Assembly (NCBI RefSeq): GCF_000349325.1
Contig: NC_020504.1
Location: 4,250,053 to 4,314,052 of the forward strand
Direction: 5' to 3'
DNA from: Streptomyces davaonensis JCM 4913
GTDB taxonomy: Bacteria; Actinomycetota; Actinomycetes; Streptomycetales; Streptomycetaceae
DNA length: 64,000 bases
Numbering within the stretch: the stretch's first letter is position 1; each line of letters opens with the position of its first letter. Positions 16,476 to 26,567 of the stretch are shown one piece after another. The translations under genes and the position numbers were made by a program. The notes beneath the pieces are model-generated. The model ran no database searches and was not told the DNA's origin. It was given only the letters and a program-made list of their open reading frames with translations.

Positions 16476-17278
16476 CGGAAGAGTTTTTCGAGGACGACGG
16501 CGATGCCGTCGTCCTCGTTCGACAGGGTGATCTCGTCGGCCACCGCCTTGAGTTCGGGGTGGGCGTTGGCCATCGCGACGCCGTGCGCCGCCCAGTCGAA
16601 CATCGGGATGTCATTGGGCATGTCACCGAAGGCGATCGTCCGGTCCGGGCCGAGGCCCAGATGGTCCGCGGCCAGCGCGAGGCCGGTCGCCTTGGTGATG
16701 CCGCATGGCTGAAGTTCGACGGTGCCCGGGCCCGACATGGTGACCGTCGCCAGCGAACCGACCACCGAGCGCGCCGTCGCCGCCAACTGGTCGTCGGACA
16801 GCTCGGGATGGCGCAGCAGCACCTTGCTGATCGGCTCGCACCACAGGTCGTCGCGCCGCCCGACCCGCACCGCGGGCAGAGTGGGATGCGGCATCAGATA
16901 CCCGGGCTCGATCAGCGTGAGTCCGTCCACGCCGTCCTGGTCCACCGCCGCGTACACCTCACCCACCTCGGCCTCGATCTTGCCGAGCGCGGTCTCGGCC
17001 AACTCCCGGTCCAGGGTGACCGACCACAGCAGACGGTCCGCGCCGGCGTCGTACACCTGCGCGCCCTGCCCGCACACCGCGAGCCCCCTGCTGCCCAGGT
17101 CGTCGAGGAGCGGCCGCACCCTGGGCGCCGGCCTGCCGGTCACCACCAGGTGCCGGGCGCCGTAGTCCGCCACCCGCGCGAGCGCGGCCAACGACCGGTC
17201 GGAGAGCGTGTCGTCGCCCCGGAGCAGGGTTCCGTCCAGGTCGGTGGCGATGAGTGAATATGCGATGGGTGCGGCCAT
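16472..17278 (-). CDS. Cof-type HAD-superfamily phosphatase
   Basis: A 268-residue class IIB HAD hydrolase. Motif I is TDLDGTLLRGDD (residues 12-23, with the nucleophile Asp first), motif II is VVTGRPAPR, and motifs III/IV are the Lys of GITKATGL and AFGDMPNDIPMF. The cap domain lies between motifs II and III. Members dephosphorylate sugar phosphates, FMN, pyridoxal phosphate or similar small molecules; the exact substrate is not evident. Convergent with the transglycosylase gene, 34 bp away. Confidence 0.9.
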   Translation of the reverse strand: MAAPIAYSLIATDLDGTLLRGDDTLSDRSLAALARVADYGARHLVVTGRPAPRVRPLLDDLGSRGLAVCGQGAQVYDAGADRLLWSVTLDRELAETALGKIEAEVGEVYAAVDQDGVDGLTLIEPGYLMPHPTLPAVRVGRRDDLWCEPISKVLLRHPELSDDQLAATARSVVGSLATVTMSGPGTVELQPCGITKATGLALAADHLGLGPDRTIAFGDMPNDIPMFDWAAHGVAMANAHPELKAVADEITLSNEDDGIAVVLEKLFR

Positions 17279-17431
17279 GATCAGAGAATACGGACAGGAC
17301 GCCCCGTCGACTCAGCGCGAACCGGACGACCCCGGCGTCCCCACCGGCCCCGCGCGCCCCCTCCAACTCCCTTGTCCCCATCCCCTTCTGGTGAAATGGG
17401 GGCACTGTTGTGACGGACGGGGGCGAGTGGT

Positions 17432-18034
17432 GTGACAGACCGGCAAGAGGACTTCACGAACCATCTCCGGGAGACCGCCGTACGCGTCCTCGAATGCTTC
17501 CCCGAGGAACTGAAACCCGAGATCTACGCACTCTCCTTCCGTATCTGGCGCGTTGACTACGACTACCGCCACCCGTACGTGGCGATCGGCTACAACACCG
17601 AGACCCAGTACGAGCTGGAGCGGCGCCCGGAGGACCCCGGCGAGGCCCGCTGGAACTACGCCTGCTGGCTCCTCGACGGCTTCGAGATGCTCGGCAACGT
17701 GCCCGAGGACCCGGTGGGCGGGCCGCTGTACGAGGCGGAGGCCAGGCGGCTCGGCCTGTGGTTCGAGGGCGAGGACGGGGAGGAGGGGAAGGACGAGGAC
17801 GACGCGAAGGCCGACCTGTTGCAGTTGCACTTCGCCGACGCCTGTATCGATCTCGCCCGGCACCTCCACGCGAGCGGTCGTGTCGAGAAGGTCTTCGGCC
17901 GCCCGCTGCCGATCGTGATTTTCGACATGGACTGCCCCGGCTGGGAGGTCGAGGCCACCGAGGCGGCCAACCCGCCCGAGCTGATCGAGGGCTTCCTGGC
18001 CTGGCAGCGGGCCGACGACCCGTCCCCGTCGTGA
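17432..18034 (+). CDS. Hypothetical protein, conserved-looking, acidic
   Basis: A 200-residue soluble, acidic protein that I cannot assign to a family. The N-terminal third has FPEELKPEIYALSFRIWRVDYDYRHPYVAIGYNT, the middle reads NYACWLLDGFEMLG, and an acidic linker (GEDGEEGKDEDDAK) precedes LQLHFADACIDLARHLH and PLPIVIFDMDCPGWE. Coding potential is strong and the fold appears mixed alpha/beta. The pattern recalls DUF4303-like or SMI1-neighbour proteins, but no motif settles it. GTG start at 17432, weak ribosome-binding site. Confidence 0.7.
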   Translation: MTDRQEDFTNHLRETAVRVLECFPEELKPEIYALSFRIWRVDYDYRHPYVAIGYNTETQYELERRPEDPGEARWNYACWLLDGFEMLGNVPEDPVGGPLYEAEARRLGLWFEGEDGEEGKDEDDAKADLLQLHFADACIDLARHLHASGRVEKVFGRPLPIVIFDMDCPGWEVEATEAANPPELIEGFLAWQRADDPSPS

Positions 18035-18125
18035 TCTTTCGGCACTGCCCAAGACGGGTGTTCCGCCCGTAACGTGTGCGACGACGACACGGACCCGTGG
18101 CACGCACGAGAGCGAGGCAGCACCC

Positions 18126-19340
18126 ATGCCCCCCTTTGATGTCCCCGAGGGCGACCCCTTCGGCCCGCACAACCTTCCGTACGGTGTCTTCTCCGTCCCC
18201 GGTGAGGACAGCGCGCGCCGGGTCGGCGTACGGCTCGGTGACCATGTCCTCGACGCGGGCGCGGCGGCACTGGCGCTGGGTTCTCCCTACGCCTCCCTGC
18301 TCGCTCGGCCCAGCCTCGACCCGCTGCTCGCCGCGGGCCGCACCGCCTGGTCCGACGTGCGCCGCGCGCTGACGGCCTGGGTCACGGTGCCGTCCCACCG
18401 GGAGACCATCGAGCCGCTGTTCCACCCGCTCTCCTCGGTGACCCTGCACCTCCCCTTCGAGGTCGCGGACTACGTCGACTTCTACGCCTCCGAGAACCAC
18501 GCCCGGAACGTCGGCAAGATGTTCCGCCCCGACGCGGCGGACTCCCTCACCCCGAACTGGAAGCACCTCCCGATCGGCTACCACGGCCGCTCCGGCACGG
18601 TCGTCGTCTCCGGCACGGATGTCATCCGCCCGTCCGGCCAGCGCAAGGCCCCGGCCGACGCGGCCCCGGTCTTCGGCCCCTCCGTCCGGCTGGACATCGA
18701 GGCGGAGGTCGGCTTCGTGGTGGGCGTGCCCACGGCCATGGGCAGCCCGGTCGCGCTCGCCGACTTCCGCGAGCACGTCTTCGGCCTCTGCCTCCTCAAC
18801 GACTGGTCCGCGCGTGACCTCCAGGCCTGGGAGTACGTCCCGCTCGGCCCCTTCCTCGGCAAGTCCTTCGCCACGTCGGTGTCGGCGTGGATCACCCCGC
18901 TGGACGCCCTGGACGCGGCCCGGGTGGCACCGCCGGAGCGCACGCACGAGCTGCTGCCCTATCTGGACGACGCGGCCGAGGAGCCCGGCGGCTACGACCT
19001 GCGCATCTCGGTGTCCCTCAACGGCCATGTGATCTCCGAACCCCCCTTCTCGACGATGTACTGGACCGCCGCCCAGCAGCTGGCCCACATGACGGTCAAC
19101 GGCGCCTCCCTGCGCACCGGCGACCTCTACGGCTCCGGCACGGTCAGCGGCCCGACCGAGCGCGAACGCGGTTCCCTCCTGGAGCTCACCTGGAACGGCC
19201 GCGACGCCCTGGAACTCCCCGACGGAAAGCGCACCTTCCTGGAGGACGGCGACGTCGTCACCCTGACGGCATGGGCACCGGGCGCGGACGGGGCCCGGGT
19301 GGGCCTGGGCGAGGTGTCCGGGCGGGTGGTCGCGGGCTGA
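18126..19340 (+). CDS. fahA: Fumarylacetoacetase
   Basis: A 404-residue fumarylacetoacetate hydrolase, last step of the homogentisate route of tyrosine and phenylalanine breakdown, giving fumarate and acetoacetate. The N-terminal SH3-like domain precedes the catalytic core ADYVDFYASENHARNVGKMF, in which Asp118 and His125 match the Ca2+ ligand and general-base His of the family. Later come LDIEAEVGFVVG and LLNDWSARDLQ, metal-ligand segments. ATG 18126 follows GAGAGCGAGG. No other homogentisate gene is in the window. A short inverted repeat, ACGGG-7-CCCGT (18054-18070), lies upstream. Confidence 0.93.
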   Translation: MPPFDVPEGDPFGPHNLPYGVFSVPGEDSARRVGVRLGDHVLDAGAAALALGSPYASLLARPSLDPLLAAGRTAWSDVRRALTAWVTVPSHRETIEPLFHPLSSVTLHLPFEVADYVDFYASENHARNVGKMFRPDAADSLTPNWKHLPIGYHGRSGTVVVSGTDVIRPSGQRKAPADAAPVFGPSVRLDIEAEVGFVVGVPTAMGSPVALADFREHVFGLCLLNDWSARDLQAWEYVPLGPFLGKSFATSVSAWITPLDALDAARVAPPERTHELLPYLDDAAEEPGGYDLRISVSLNGHVISEPPFSTMYWTAAQQLAHMTVNGASLRTGDLYGSGTVSGPTERERGSLLELTWNGRDALELPDGKRTFLEDGDVVTLTAWAPGADGARVGLGEVSGRVVAG

Positions 19341-19499
19341 GCGGGCCGGGAGACGGCGAGCGCTTCGCACGGCGCCCGCCCCTCCCTACCGAACAGCCCT
19401 CCCCCGTACGCGAATTGGCGGTCTCCACCGCCCACTCCCGGCGTCCTGTCCCGCTCTCCTCCCACCGGAGAGTTCAACGGTCTCCGATGTCTGCCGCAC

Positions 19500-19534
19500 A
19501 CCGTCCGTCGCCGTCATACTTGGCGGCGGACGGT
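19500..19534. terminator. 13-bp hairpin between fahA and the M56 peptidase
   Basis: ACCGTCCGTCGCC (19500-19512) pairs with GGCGGCGGACGGT (19522-19534) with one G-T wobble and a 9-nt loop. It lies 160 bp past fahA and 84 bp before the next start; a terminator for fahA is likeliest. The remainder of 19341-19617 shows no gene. Confidence 0.5.
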
Positions 19535-19617
19535 GCGCGCGGCACACGCTCCGCCCGGCCCGCGCACGGTCCGTCCCGCAGCCGCCCTTGTCCCGACCAG
19601 GATCCGGAGCCCGTGGC

Positions 19618-20556
19618 ATGACCGTCTGCCTGCTCCTGCTGAGCGCCGTCGCTCTGACTGCCGCCGTTCCGGTGCCGCGTTCCCTGACCCGGGCCGCCTG
19701 GCCGGAACGAGAGCCGGTGGTCGGGCTGTGGGTGTGGCAGTGCCTGGTCGCCACCGTCCTGCTGTGCTGCCTGACCGCCCTGGTCCTGGGCGCCGCCGCG
19801 GTCTTCCACACGGTCCGTGACCATGTCTTCGCGCCCGCGCCGCCGGCGGTGACCGCGGCGTACGACCTCTCCGCGGCGCCGGTCTGGGCCGTCGCCCTCA
19901 CCCTGCTGCTGGCCTGTGGCGCCGCCTGGACGACAGCGATGCTGGCCCGCGAGCTGGTCGAGGCCCGCCGCAGCCGTGGCCAGGCCGAGGCCCACCTGCG
20001 CGAACGCGCCCCGGACCTGCCCGCGGGACTGCCGGCCGCGCGAGGCCCGCTGCTGGTGCTGGAGGACGAGTATCCGGACGCCTGGTGGATGCCCGGCAAC
20101 CCGCCCCAGCTGATCGTCACAACGGGCGCGCTGCACCGTCTGACCGACCACCAGCTGGACGCCGTCCTCACCCACGAGCGCGGCCACGCGCGGGCACGCC
20201 ACGACTGGCTGCTGCACCTCTCCACTGCTCTGGCCACCGGTTTCCCCCGAATCCCGCTGTTCGCCCACTTCTGCGATCAGACCCACCGTCTGGTCGAGCT
20301 GGCCGCCGACGACACGGCCTCCCGCCGCTGCGGCCACCTGACCACGGCCCTGGCCCTGATCGAGCTGAACCAGCACCGAGGCGTCCTCTCCTGCGCCTCC
20401 AGCCACCGCCTCCTCGGCGAACGAGTGGACCGCCTCCTGGAGCCCCCGCCCCGGCTGACCCGTCACCGCCGGGCGATGACCACTGCCCTGGCAGCCCTGA
20501 TCCCTCTCGTGCCTCTACTGATCACCTTCGCCCCGGGCCTGACGGCGCTGGGGTGA
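19618..20556 (+). CDS. M56/M48-type membrane zinc peptidase (BlaR1-like)
   Basis: A 312-residue membrane protein with four hydrophobic segments: near the N-terminus, ~40-63, ~85-110 and at the C-terminus. The zinc-protease motif HERGH is at residues 186-190 (DAVLTHERGHARARHDW), with EDEYPDAWWMPG and the third ligand region VELAADDTASRR. It matches the stand-alone M56 peptidases common in Streptomyces, which resemble the BlaR1 protease domain without a sensor domain. No BlaI/MecI-type repressor is adjacent; such pairs usually are. Substrate unknown. Confidence 0.86.
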   Translation: MTVCLLLLSAVALTAAVPVPRSLTRAAWPEREPVVGLWVWQCLVATVLLCCLTALVLGAAAVFHTVRDHVFAPAPPAVTAAYDLSAAPVWAVALTLLLACGAAWTTAMLARELVEARRSRGQAEAHLRERAPDLPAGLPAARGPLLVLEDEYPDAWWMPGNPPQLIVTTGALHRLTDHQLDAVLTHERGHARARHDWLLHLSTALATGFPRIPLFAHFCDQTHRLVELAADDTASRRCGHLTTALALIELNQHRGVLSCASSHRLLGERVDRLLEPPPRLTRHRRAMTTALAALIPLVPLLITFAPGLTALG

Positions 20557-20565
20557 CTCGCGGTC

Positions 20566-22533
20566 CTACTCCCAGTCCGGTTCCGGTTCCGCGTCCAGCT
20601 CGGGCCAGTCGTCGTCCGGCGCCGTCTCCGGCGTCGATCCGCCCAGCCCCGCCAGGACGCCGATCACGCCCTCGCCGTAGGTCGCGAGCTTCTTCTCGCC
20701 CACCCCGCTGACGCTTCCCAACTCCCGTACGGAAGAGGGCCATACGGTCACGATCTCCCGAAGCGTCGCGTCGTGGAAGATGACATAGGCCGGAACCCCT
20801 TGCTCCCGGGCCTGCTCCGCCCGCCAGGCCCGCAGCGCCTCGAACGCCGGCATCAGCCGCTCCGGCAACTCCACCACCGCGGCCTTCGCCTTCCCCTTGC
20901 CGCCTGCGGTCCCGGACCCACCGGACGCCGACCGTGAGGTCACCGGCTTGGGCGGCTCCTTCCGCAGCGGCACCTCCCGCTCCCGCCTGAGCACCGTCCC
21001 ACTGCCGTCGGTGAGCACCAGAGTCCCGTACTCCCCCTCGACCGCGAGCAGCCCCTGTGCCAGCAACTGCCGGATCACGCCCCGCCATTCGCCCTCGCTC
21101 AGCTCTTCCCCGATGCCGAACACGGAGAGCTGGTCATGGTCGAACTGGATCACCTTCCCGGTGCGCTTCCCCAGCAGGATGTCGACGATCTGCACCGCCC
21201 CGAACTTCTGCCCCCGCTCCCGCTGCAACCGCACCACCGTCGACAGCACCTTCTGCGCCGCGATGGTGCCGTCCCAGGTCTCGGGCGGCGTCAGACAGGT
21301 GTCGCAGTTGCCGCACCCCGTCGGCTCCGGGTCCTGGCCGAAGTAGGCGAGCAGCTGCCCCCGCCGGCACCGGGCCGTCTCGCAGAGCGCGAGCATCGCG
21401 TCCAGATGGGACGCCGCCCGTCGCCGGAACGCCTCGTCCCCCTCGCCCGACTGGATCAGCTTGCGCTGCTGTATGACGTCGTTGAGGCCGTAGGCCATCC
21501 ATGCCGTGGACGGCAGCCCGTCCCGCCCGGCTCGGCCCGTCTCCTGGTAGTAGCCCTCGACCGACTTCGGCAGATCCAGATGCGCGACGAACCGTACGTC
21601 CGGCTTGTCGATGCCCATGCCGAAGGCGATCGTCGCCACCACGACAAGACCGTCCTCGCGCAGGAACCGGGACTGGTGCGCCGCGCGCGTCCCCGCGTCA
21701 AGACCCGCGTGGTACGGCACCGCCTCGACGCCGTTGCGGCTGAGGAACTCCGCCGTCTTCTCCACGGAGTTGCGCGAGAGGCAGTAGACGATGCCCGCGT
21801 CCCCGGCGTGCTCCTCGCGCAGGAAGCCCAGGAGCTGCTTCTTGGGATCGGCCTTCGGCACGATCCGGTACTGGATGTTGGGCCGGTCGAAGCTCGCCAC
21901 GAAGTGCCGGGCCGACGGCATGTTCAGCCGCTCGGTGATCTCCTGGTGCGTCGCGTGGGTGGCGGTCGCCGTGAGCGCGATCCGCGGGACGTCCGGCCAG
22001 CGCTCGCCGAGCAGGGACAGCGTCAGATAGTCGGGGCGGAAGTCGTGGCCCCACTGGGAGACACAGTGCGCCTCGTCGATCGCGAACACCGAGATCTTGC
22101 CGCGTGAGAGCAGCTCCAGCGTGGTGTCCAGGCGCAGCCGCTCCGGCGCGAGGTACAGCAGGTCCAGCTCCCCGGTCAGGAACTCGGCCTCCACCACCCG
22201 GCGCTCGTCGAAGTCCTGCGTGGAGTTGATGAACCCGGCCCGCACACCGAGAGCCCGCAGCGCATCCACCTGGTCCTGCATCAGCGCGATCAGCGGCGAG
22301 ACCACGATGCCCGTACCGGGTCTGACCAGGGACGGGATCTGGTAGCACAGTGACTTGCCGCCGCCCGTCGGCATGAGGACCACGGCGTCGCCGCCCGCCA
22401 CCACATGTTCGATGACGGCTTCCTGCTCGCCCCGGAATGCCTCGTACCCGAAGACCCTGTGGAGCGTGGCCAGCGCCTCGCTCTCGGCCGCCGCTGTCGC
22501 TGTCATTGCACCGATCCCGCCCGTCCCGCCCAT
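20566..22533 (-). CDS. recQ: ATP-dependent DNA helicase RecQ
   Basis: A 655-residue RecQ helicase. Walker A TGGGKS is at residues 56-61, DEAH follows in [20 protein letters not shown], and motif VI is [12 protein letters not shown]. The Zn-binding region has [12 protein letters not shown] and CGNCDTC, then a winged helix, then an HRDC domain near residues 555-630 ([25 protein letters not shown]). It unwinds 3'-5' for recombination repair. ATG 22533 has GGGGGC upstream; ATG 22506 ([12 protein letters not shown]) is an alternative and would lose only nine residues. The acidic C-terminus is not conserved. Confidence 0.94.
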   Translation of the reverse strand: MGGTGGIGAMTATAAAESEALATLHRVFGYEAFRGEQEAVIEHVVAGGDAVVLMPTGGGKSLCYQIPSLVRPGTGIVVSPLIALMQDQVDALRALGVRAGFINSTQDFDERRVVEAEFLTGELDLLYLAPERLRLDTTLELLSRGKISVFAIDEAHCVSQWGHDFRPDYLTLSLLGERWPDVPRIALTATATHATHQEITERLNMPSARHFVASFDRPNIQYRIVPKADPKKQLLGFLREEHAGDAGIVYCLSRNSVEKTAEFLSRNGVEAVPYHAGLDAGTRAAHQSRFLREDGLVVVATIAFGMGIDKPDVRFVAHLDLPKSVEGYYQETGRAGRDGLPSTAWMAYGLNDVIQQRKLIQSGEGDEAFRRRAASHLDAMLALCETARCRRGQLLAYFGQDPEPTGCGNCDTCLTPPETWDGTIAAQKVLSTVVRLQRERGQKFGAVQIVDILLGKRTGKVIQFDHDQLSVFGIGEELSEGEWRGVIRQLLAQGLLAVEGEYGTLVLTDGSGTVLRREREVPLRKEPPKPVTSRSASGGSGTAGGKGKAKAAVVELPERLMPAFEALRAWRAEQAREQGVPAYVIFHDATLREIVTVWPSSVRELGSVSGVGEKKLATYGEGVIGVLAGLGGSTPETAPDDDWPELDAEPEPDWE

Positions 22534-22767
22534 CGCCGTGCCCCCGTACGTCGCTCCTCGACCACTGCGTCCACGATAGGGGTCCGCACCGACAGTGCCG
22601 GAAGTTATCCACAGGCCGGTGCGATGACCTTCGGACAATCGCACCGATCACGCTCGGTGGTCATGCCAATGGCCCCTGTTACCTGGCAGTGCTCCGCCGG
22701 CCGGGACATGCTCATCGGGCGGGACAGGGGAGGCCCGCACATCCCCCCGATCCCAAGGAGTCGCACC

Positions 22768-23265
22768 ATGGCCTCTCGCGCCCTCAAGGCCGTCCTCACC
22801 GCCACGATCACCGCGTCCTTCGCGCTGGCCGCCGTACCAGCGCAGGCCGCCGCGGACCCCGACCCGTTCGTGTGGGCGGAGCTGACCCCGACGTACACCG
22901 CGACCGGCGCGTACGCCTACGAGCCGTTCACCGCGAAGGGCGGCTACCAGCGGACGGACGAGTGCGTGCCGAACATGGGCTACCACTACGTCAACCCGAA
23001 GTACGTCAATTCACTCGACCCGGCGAAGCCCGCGGCCCTGCTGTACGAGGACACGAAGCGCGGCAAGCGCGAACTGGTCGCGGTCGAGTGGGTGGTCGAG
23101 GACAAGGGCCAGGCGACCCCGAAGCTGTTCGGGCGGAAGTTCGACGAGGGTCAGCTGCCCGGCCACTTCACGCTGCACGCCTGGATCTACAAGTTCAACC
23201 CCAAGGGGCTGCTGGAAGGCTTCAACCCCAGGGTGAAGTGCCCCAAGCCCAAGCCCAAGCCCTGA
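22768..23265 (+). CDS. Small secreted protein with KP-rich tail
   Basis: A 165-residue exported protein of unknown function. The signal peptide covers residues 1-~28 (RALKAVLTATITASFALAAVP, then AQA). The mature part has two Cys residues (DECVPNMGYHY and RVKCPKPK) that could form a disulfide, aromatic-rich strands (YTATGAYAYEPFTA) and a C-terminal Lys-Pro repeat, KCPKPKPKP. ATG 22768 has a perfect AAGGAG. A strong terminator follows. Likely a wall- or matrix-associated protein; no family recognised. Confidence 0.8.
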   Translation: MASRALKAVLTATITASFALAAVPAQAAADPDPFVWAELTPTYTATGAYAYEPFTAKGGYQRTDECVPNMGYHYVNPKYVNSLDPAKPAALLYEDTKRGKRELVAVEWVVEDKGQATPKLFGRKFDEGQLPGHFTLHAWIYKFNPKGLLEGFNPRVKCPKPKPKP

Positions 23266-23289
23266 CGCAGGCCCCTGACACACGCACGT

Positions 23290-23330
23290 GCGAAGGCCCC
23301 GGCTCCCTCCTCGGGAACCGGGGCCTTCGC
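23290..23330. terminator. Strong bidirectional terminator between the secreted-protein gene and nuoN
   Basis: GCGAAGGCCCCGG (23290-23302) and CCGGGGCCTTCGC (23318-23330) form a perfect 13-bp stem with a 15-nt loop. It lies between convergent ends and probably stops both the secreted-protein gene and the long nuo transcript. Confidence 0.88.
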
Positions 23331-23344
23331 ATGAACTCCGCAGG

Positions 23345-24994
23345 TCAGCGCACGAACACCCCGGCATCGCTCGCGAGGTCCAGGAAGTACTGCGGCGCCA
23401 CACCGAGCACCAGCGTGACCGCCACCCCGACGCCGATCGCGGTCATCGTCAGCGGCGAAGGCACCGCGACCGTCGGACCCTCGGGCCGCGGCTCGCTGAA
23501 GAACATCAGCACGATGACGCGGATGTAGAAGAACGCCGCGATGGCCGACGAGATCACACCGACCACGACCAGCGGGGCCGCCCCGCCCTCCGCCGCCGCC
23601 TTGAACACCGCGAACTTCCCCGCGAACCCGGAGGTCAGCGGAATGCCCGCGAAGGCCAGCAGGAACACCGCGAACACGGCCGCCACGAGCGGCGAACGCC
23701 GGCCGAGCCCCGCCCACTTGGACAGATGCGTCGCCTCGCCGCCCGCGTCCCGGACCAGCGTGACGACCGCGAAGGCGCCGATCGTCACGAAGGAGTAGGC
23801 CGCCAGGTAGAAGAGGACCGAGGAGACACCCTCCGGCGTGGTCGCGATGACACCGGCGAGGATGAAGCCCGCGTGCGCGATCGACGAGTACGCCAGCAGC
23901 CGCTTGATGTCGGTCTGCGTGATCGCGACGATGGCGCCGCCGAGCATGGTGATGATCGCGACGGCCCACATGACCGGCCGCCAGTCCCAGCGCAGGCCGG
24001 GCAGGACCACGTACAGGACCCGCAGCAGCGCGCCGAACGCCGCCACCTTGGTCGCCGCCGCCATGAAGCCGGTCACCGGGGTCGGCGCGCCCTGGTACAC
24101 GTCCGGCGTCCACATGTGGAAGGGCACCGCGCCGACCTTGAACAGCAGGCCCATGACGAGCATCCCCATGCCGATGAGGAGCAGGGCGTCATTGCCCATG
24201 GTGTCCGCGAGGGCCGGGTCGACCGTGGTGAGGGTGCCGTCGACGACCTGCGCGATCGTCGCGTACGACACCGAGCCCGCGTAGCCGTAGAGCAGCGCGA
24301 TGCCGAACAGGGTGAACGCGGAGGCGAAGGCGCCGAGCAGGAAGTACTTCACCGCCGCTTCCTGCGACATCAGCCGCTTGCGGCGGGCGAGGGCGCACAT
24401 CAGGTACAGCGGGAGGGAGAAGACCTCCAGCGCGATGAACAGCGTCAGCAGGTCGTTGGCCGCCGGGAAGATCAGCATGCCCGCGACGGCGAAGAGCAGC
24501 AGCGGGAACACCTCGGTGGTGGTGAACCCGGCCTTGACCGCGGCCTTCTCGCTGTCGCTGCCCGGCACGGACGCGGCCTGCGCGGCGAAGGAGTCGACCC
24601 GGTTGCCGTGCGCCTCCGGGTCGAGCCGCCGTTCGGCGAAGGTGAACAGGCCGACCAGTCCGGCCAGCAGGATCGTGCCCTGGAGGAAGAGGGCGGGCCC
24701 GTCGACGGCGATGGCGCCCATCGCCGCGATGCCCGCCTTGGTGGTGCCGTATCCGTCGGCCGCGAGAGCGACCACCGCGGCGAAGGCGGCGGTGAGCGCG
24801 ACGGCGGAGACGAACGCCTGCGCGTAGTAGCGGGACTTGCGCGGGACGACCGCCTCGATCAGCACGCCCACGATCGCCGCGCCGACGACGATCAGCGTGG
24901 GCGACAATTGTCCGTATTCGATCTTCGGCGCGTCGATCTTCGAGATCGGGTCGGCCGCGGTTGTCCACAGGCTGTGGACGGCTGATGCGCTCAC
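23345..24994 (-). CDS. nuoN: NADH-quinone oxidoreductase subunit N
   Basis: A 549-residue antiporter-like membrane subunit with about 14 hydrophobic segments; HMWTPDVYQGAPTPVTGFMAAATK is the conserved family block (helices 7-8) carrying a proton-channel Lys. It overlaps nuoM by 4 bp (ATGA). NuoL, M and N are the three proton-pumping antiporter modules of complex I. The N-terminal residues include a 17-bp inverted repeat in the DNA (24963-24979), probably incidental. Last gene of the operon; a 13-bp hairpin follows. Confidence 0.96.
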   Translation of the reverse strand: MSASAVHSLWTTAADPISKIDAPKIEYGQLSPTLIVVGAAIVGVLIEAVVPRKSRYYAQAFVSAVALTAAFAAVVALAADGYGTTKAGIAAMGAIAVDGPALFLQGTILLAGLVGLFTFAERRLDPEAHGNRVDSFAAQAASVPGSDSEKAAVKAGFTTTEVFPLLLFAVAGMLIFPAANDLLTLFIALEVFSLPLYLMCALARRKRLMSQEAAVKYFLLGAFASAFTLFGIALLYGYAGSVSYATIAQVVDGTLTTVDPALADTMGNDALLLIGMGMLVMGLLFKVGAVPFHMWTPDVYQGAPTPVTGFMAAATKVAAFGALLRVLYVVLPGLRWDWRPVMWAVAIITMLGGAIVAITQTDIKRLLAYSSIAHAGFILAGVIATTPEGVSSVLFYLAAYSFVTIGAFAVVTLVRDAGGEATHLSKWAGLGRRSPLVAAVFAVFLLAFAGIPLTSGFAGKFAVFKAAAEGGAAPLVVVGVISSAIAAFFYIRVIVLMFFSEPRPEGPTVAVPSPLTMTAIGVGVAVTLVLGVAPQYFLDLASDAGVFVR

Positions 24995-26562
24995 TTGGCC
25001 GCCTCCACCTCGGGCTGGGGGTCCTTCTTCTGTACGTCGGACATGGTCTGCTCGACCGCCGGGTTGACGATGTCCGTGACGGGCTTCGGGTAGACGCCCA
25101 GGAAGATCAGCAGTACGACCAGCGGGGCGACCACCACCAGCTCACGCACCCTCAGATCGGGCATCGCCGAGACCTCGGGCTTCACCGGGCCGGTCATCGT
25201 CCGCTGGTACAGCACCAGGGTGTACAGCGCGGCGAGCACGATGCCGAAGGTGGCGATGATGCCGACCACCGGGTAGCGCGTGTACGTCCCGACCAGAACC
25301 AGGAACTCACTGACGAACGGCGCGAGTCCGGGCAGCGACAGCGTCGCCAGACCACCGATCAGGAAGGTGCCGGCGAGCACCGGGGCGACCTTCTGCACTC
25401 CGCCGTAGTCCGCGATGAGCCGCGAGCCGCGCCGGGAGATCAGGAATCCGGCGACCAGCATCAGCGCGGCCGTCGAGATGCCGTGGTTGACCATGTACAG
25501 CGTCGCGCCCGACTGGCCCTGGCTGGTCATCGCGAAGATGCCCATGATGATGAAGCCGAAGTGCGAGATCGACGCGTACGCCACAAGACGCTTGATGTCC
25601 CGCTGGCCGACGGCGAGCAGCGCGCCGTAGACGATGCTGATCAGGGCGAGGACGAGGATGGCGGGCGTCGCCCACTTCGAGGCCTCCGGGAACAGCCCGA
25701 GGCAGAAGCGGAGCATCGCGAAGGTGCCGACCTTGTCGACGACGGCCGTGATCAGTACGGCGACCGGGGCGGTGGCCTCACCCATGGCGTTGGGCAGCCA
25801 GGTGTGCAGCGGCCACAGGGGCGCCTTCACCGCGAAGGCGAAGAAGAAGCCCAGGAACAGCCAGCGTTCGGTGCTGGTCACCATGGACAGCTCGCCGCTG
25901 GCGCGGGCCTCGGCGATCTCGGGGAGCGAGAAGCTCCCGGCGACCACGTACAGGCCGATCACCGCGGCCAGCATGATCAGACCGCCGGCCAGGTTGTAGA
26001 GGAGGAACTTCACCGCGGCGTACGACCGTTGGGTGGACGCCGCCTCCTCGCCGTGCTCGTGGGCACGGTCCCCGAAGCCTCCGATGAGGAAGTACATCGG
26101 GATGAGCATGGCCTCGAAGAAGATGTAGAAGAGGAAGACGTCGGTGGCCTCGAAGGAGAGGATCACCATCGCCTCGACAGCCAGGATCAGGGCGAAGAAG
26201 CCCTGGGTGGGCCGCCACCTCTTGCTGCCGGTCTCCAGCGGGTCGGCGTCGTGCCAGCCCGCGAGGACGATGAACGGGATCAGCAGCGCGGTCAGGGCGA
26301 TCAGGGCGACGGCGATGCCGTCCACGCCCAGGTCGTACCGGACCCCGAACTCCGCGATCCAGGAGTGGGATTCGGTGAGCTGGTAGCGGTCGCCGTCCGG
26401 ATCGAAGCGGACCATGATCGCGACGGCGAGCGCGAGCGTGGCGAGCGAGAAGAGCAGCGCCAGCCACTTGGCGGCGGTGCGCCGCGCGGCCGGTACGGCG
26501 GCCGTGGCGACCGCCCCGATCGCGGGGAGCGCCGCCGTCGCTGTCAGCAGGGGAAAGGACAT
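24991..26562 (-). CDS. nuoM: NADH-quinone oxidoreductase subunit M
   Basis: A 523-residue membrane subunit, about 14 helices, antiporter family. PLHTWLPNAMGEATAPVAVLIT is the diagnostic block, and the Lys and Glu residues for the proton path are seen in KAPLWPLHTW and SFEATDVFLFYIFFEAMLIPMY. It starts 5 bp after nuoL ends and its stop overlaps nuoN by 4 bp. Length is typical. The hydrophilic C-terminal extension (VEQTMSDVQKKDPQPEVEAAK) is short and faces the cytoplasm. Confidence 0.96.
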   Translation of the reverse strand: MSFPLLTATAALPAIGAVATAAVPAARRTAAKWLALLFSLATLALAVAIMVRFDPDGDRYQLTESHSWIAEFGVRYDLGVDGIAVALIALTALLIPFIVLAGWHDADPLETGSKRWRPTQGFFALILAVEAMVILSFEATDVFLFYIFFEAMLIPMYFLIGGFGDRAHEHGEEAASTQRSYAAVKFLLYNLAGGLIMLAAVIGLYVVAGSFSLPEIAEARASGELSMVTSTERWLFLGFFFAFAVKAPLWPLHTWLPNAMGEATAPVAVLITAVVDKVGTFAMLRFCLGLFPEASKWATPAILVLALISIVYGALLAVGQRDIKRLVAYASISHFGFIIMGIFAMTSQGQSGATLYMVNHGISTAALMLVAGFLISRRGSRLIADYGGVQKVAPVLAGTFLIGGLATLSLPGLAPFVSEFLVLVGTYTRYPVVGIIATFGIVLAALYTLVLYQRTMTGPVKPEVSAMPDLRVRELVVVAPLVVLLIFLGVYPKPVTDIVNPAVEQTMSDVQKKDPQPEVEAAK

Positions 26563-26567
26563 CGGTA

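Noticed and set aside
24961..24979. DnaA boxes / replication origin (TTGTCCACA and an inverted copy; also TTATCCACA at 22606)
   Set aside because: Only isolated boxes occur, inside or next to nuoN and recQ coding sequence, with no dnaA or dnaN nearby.
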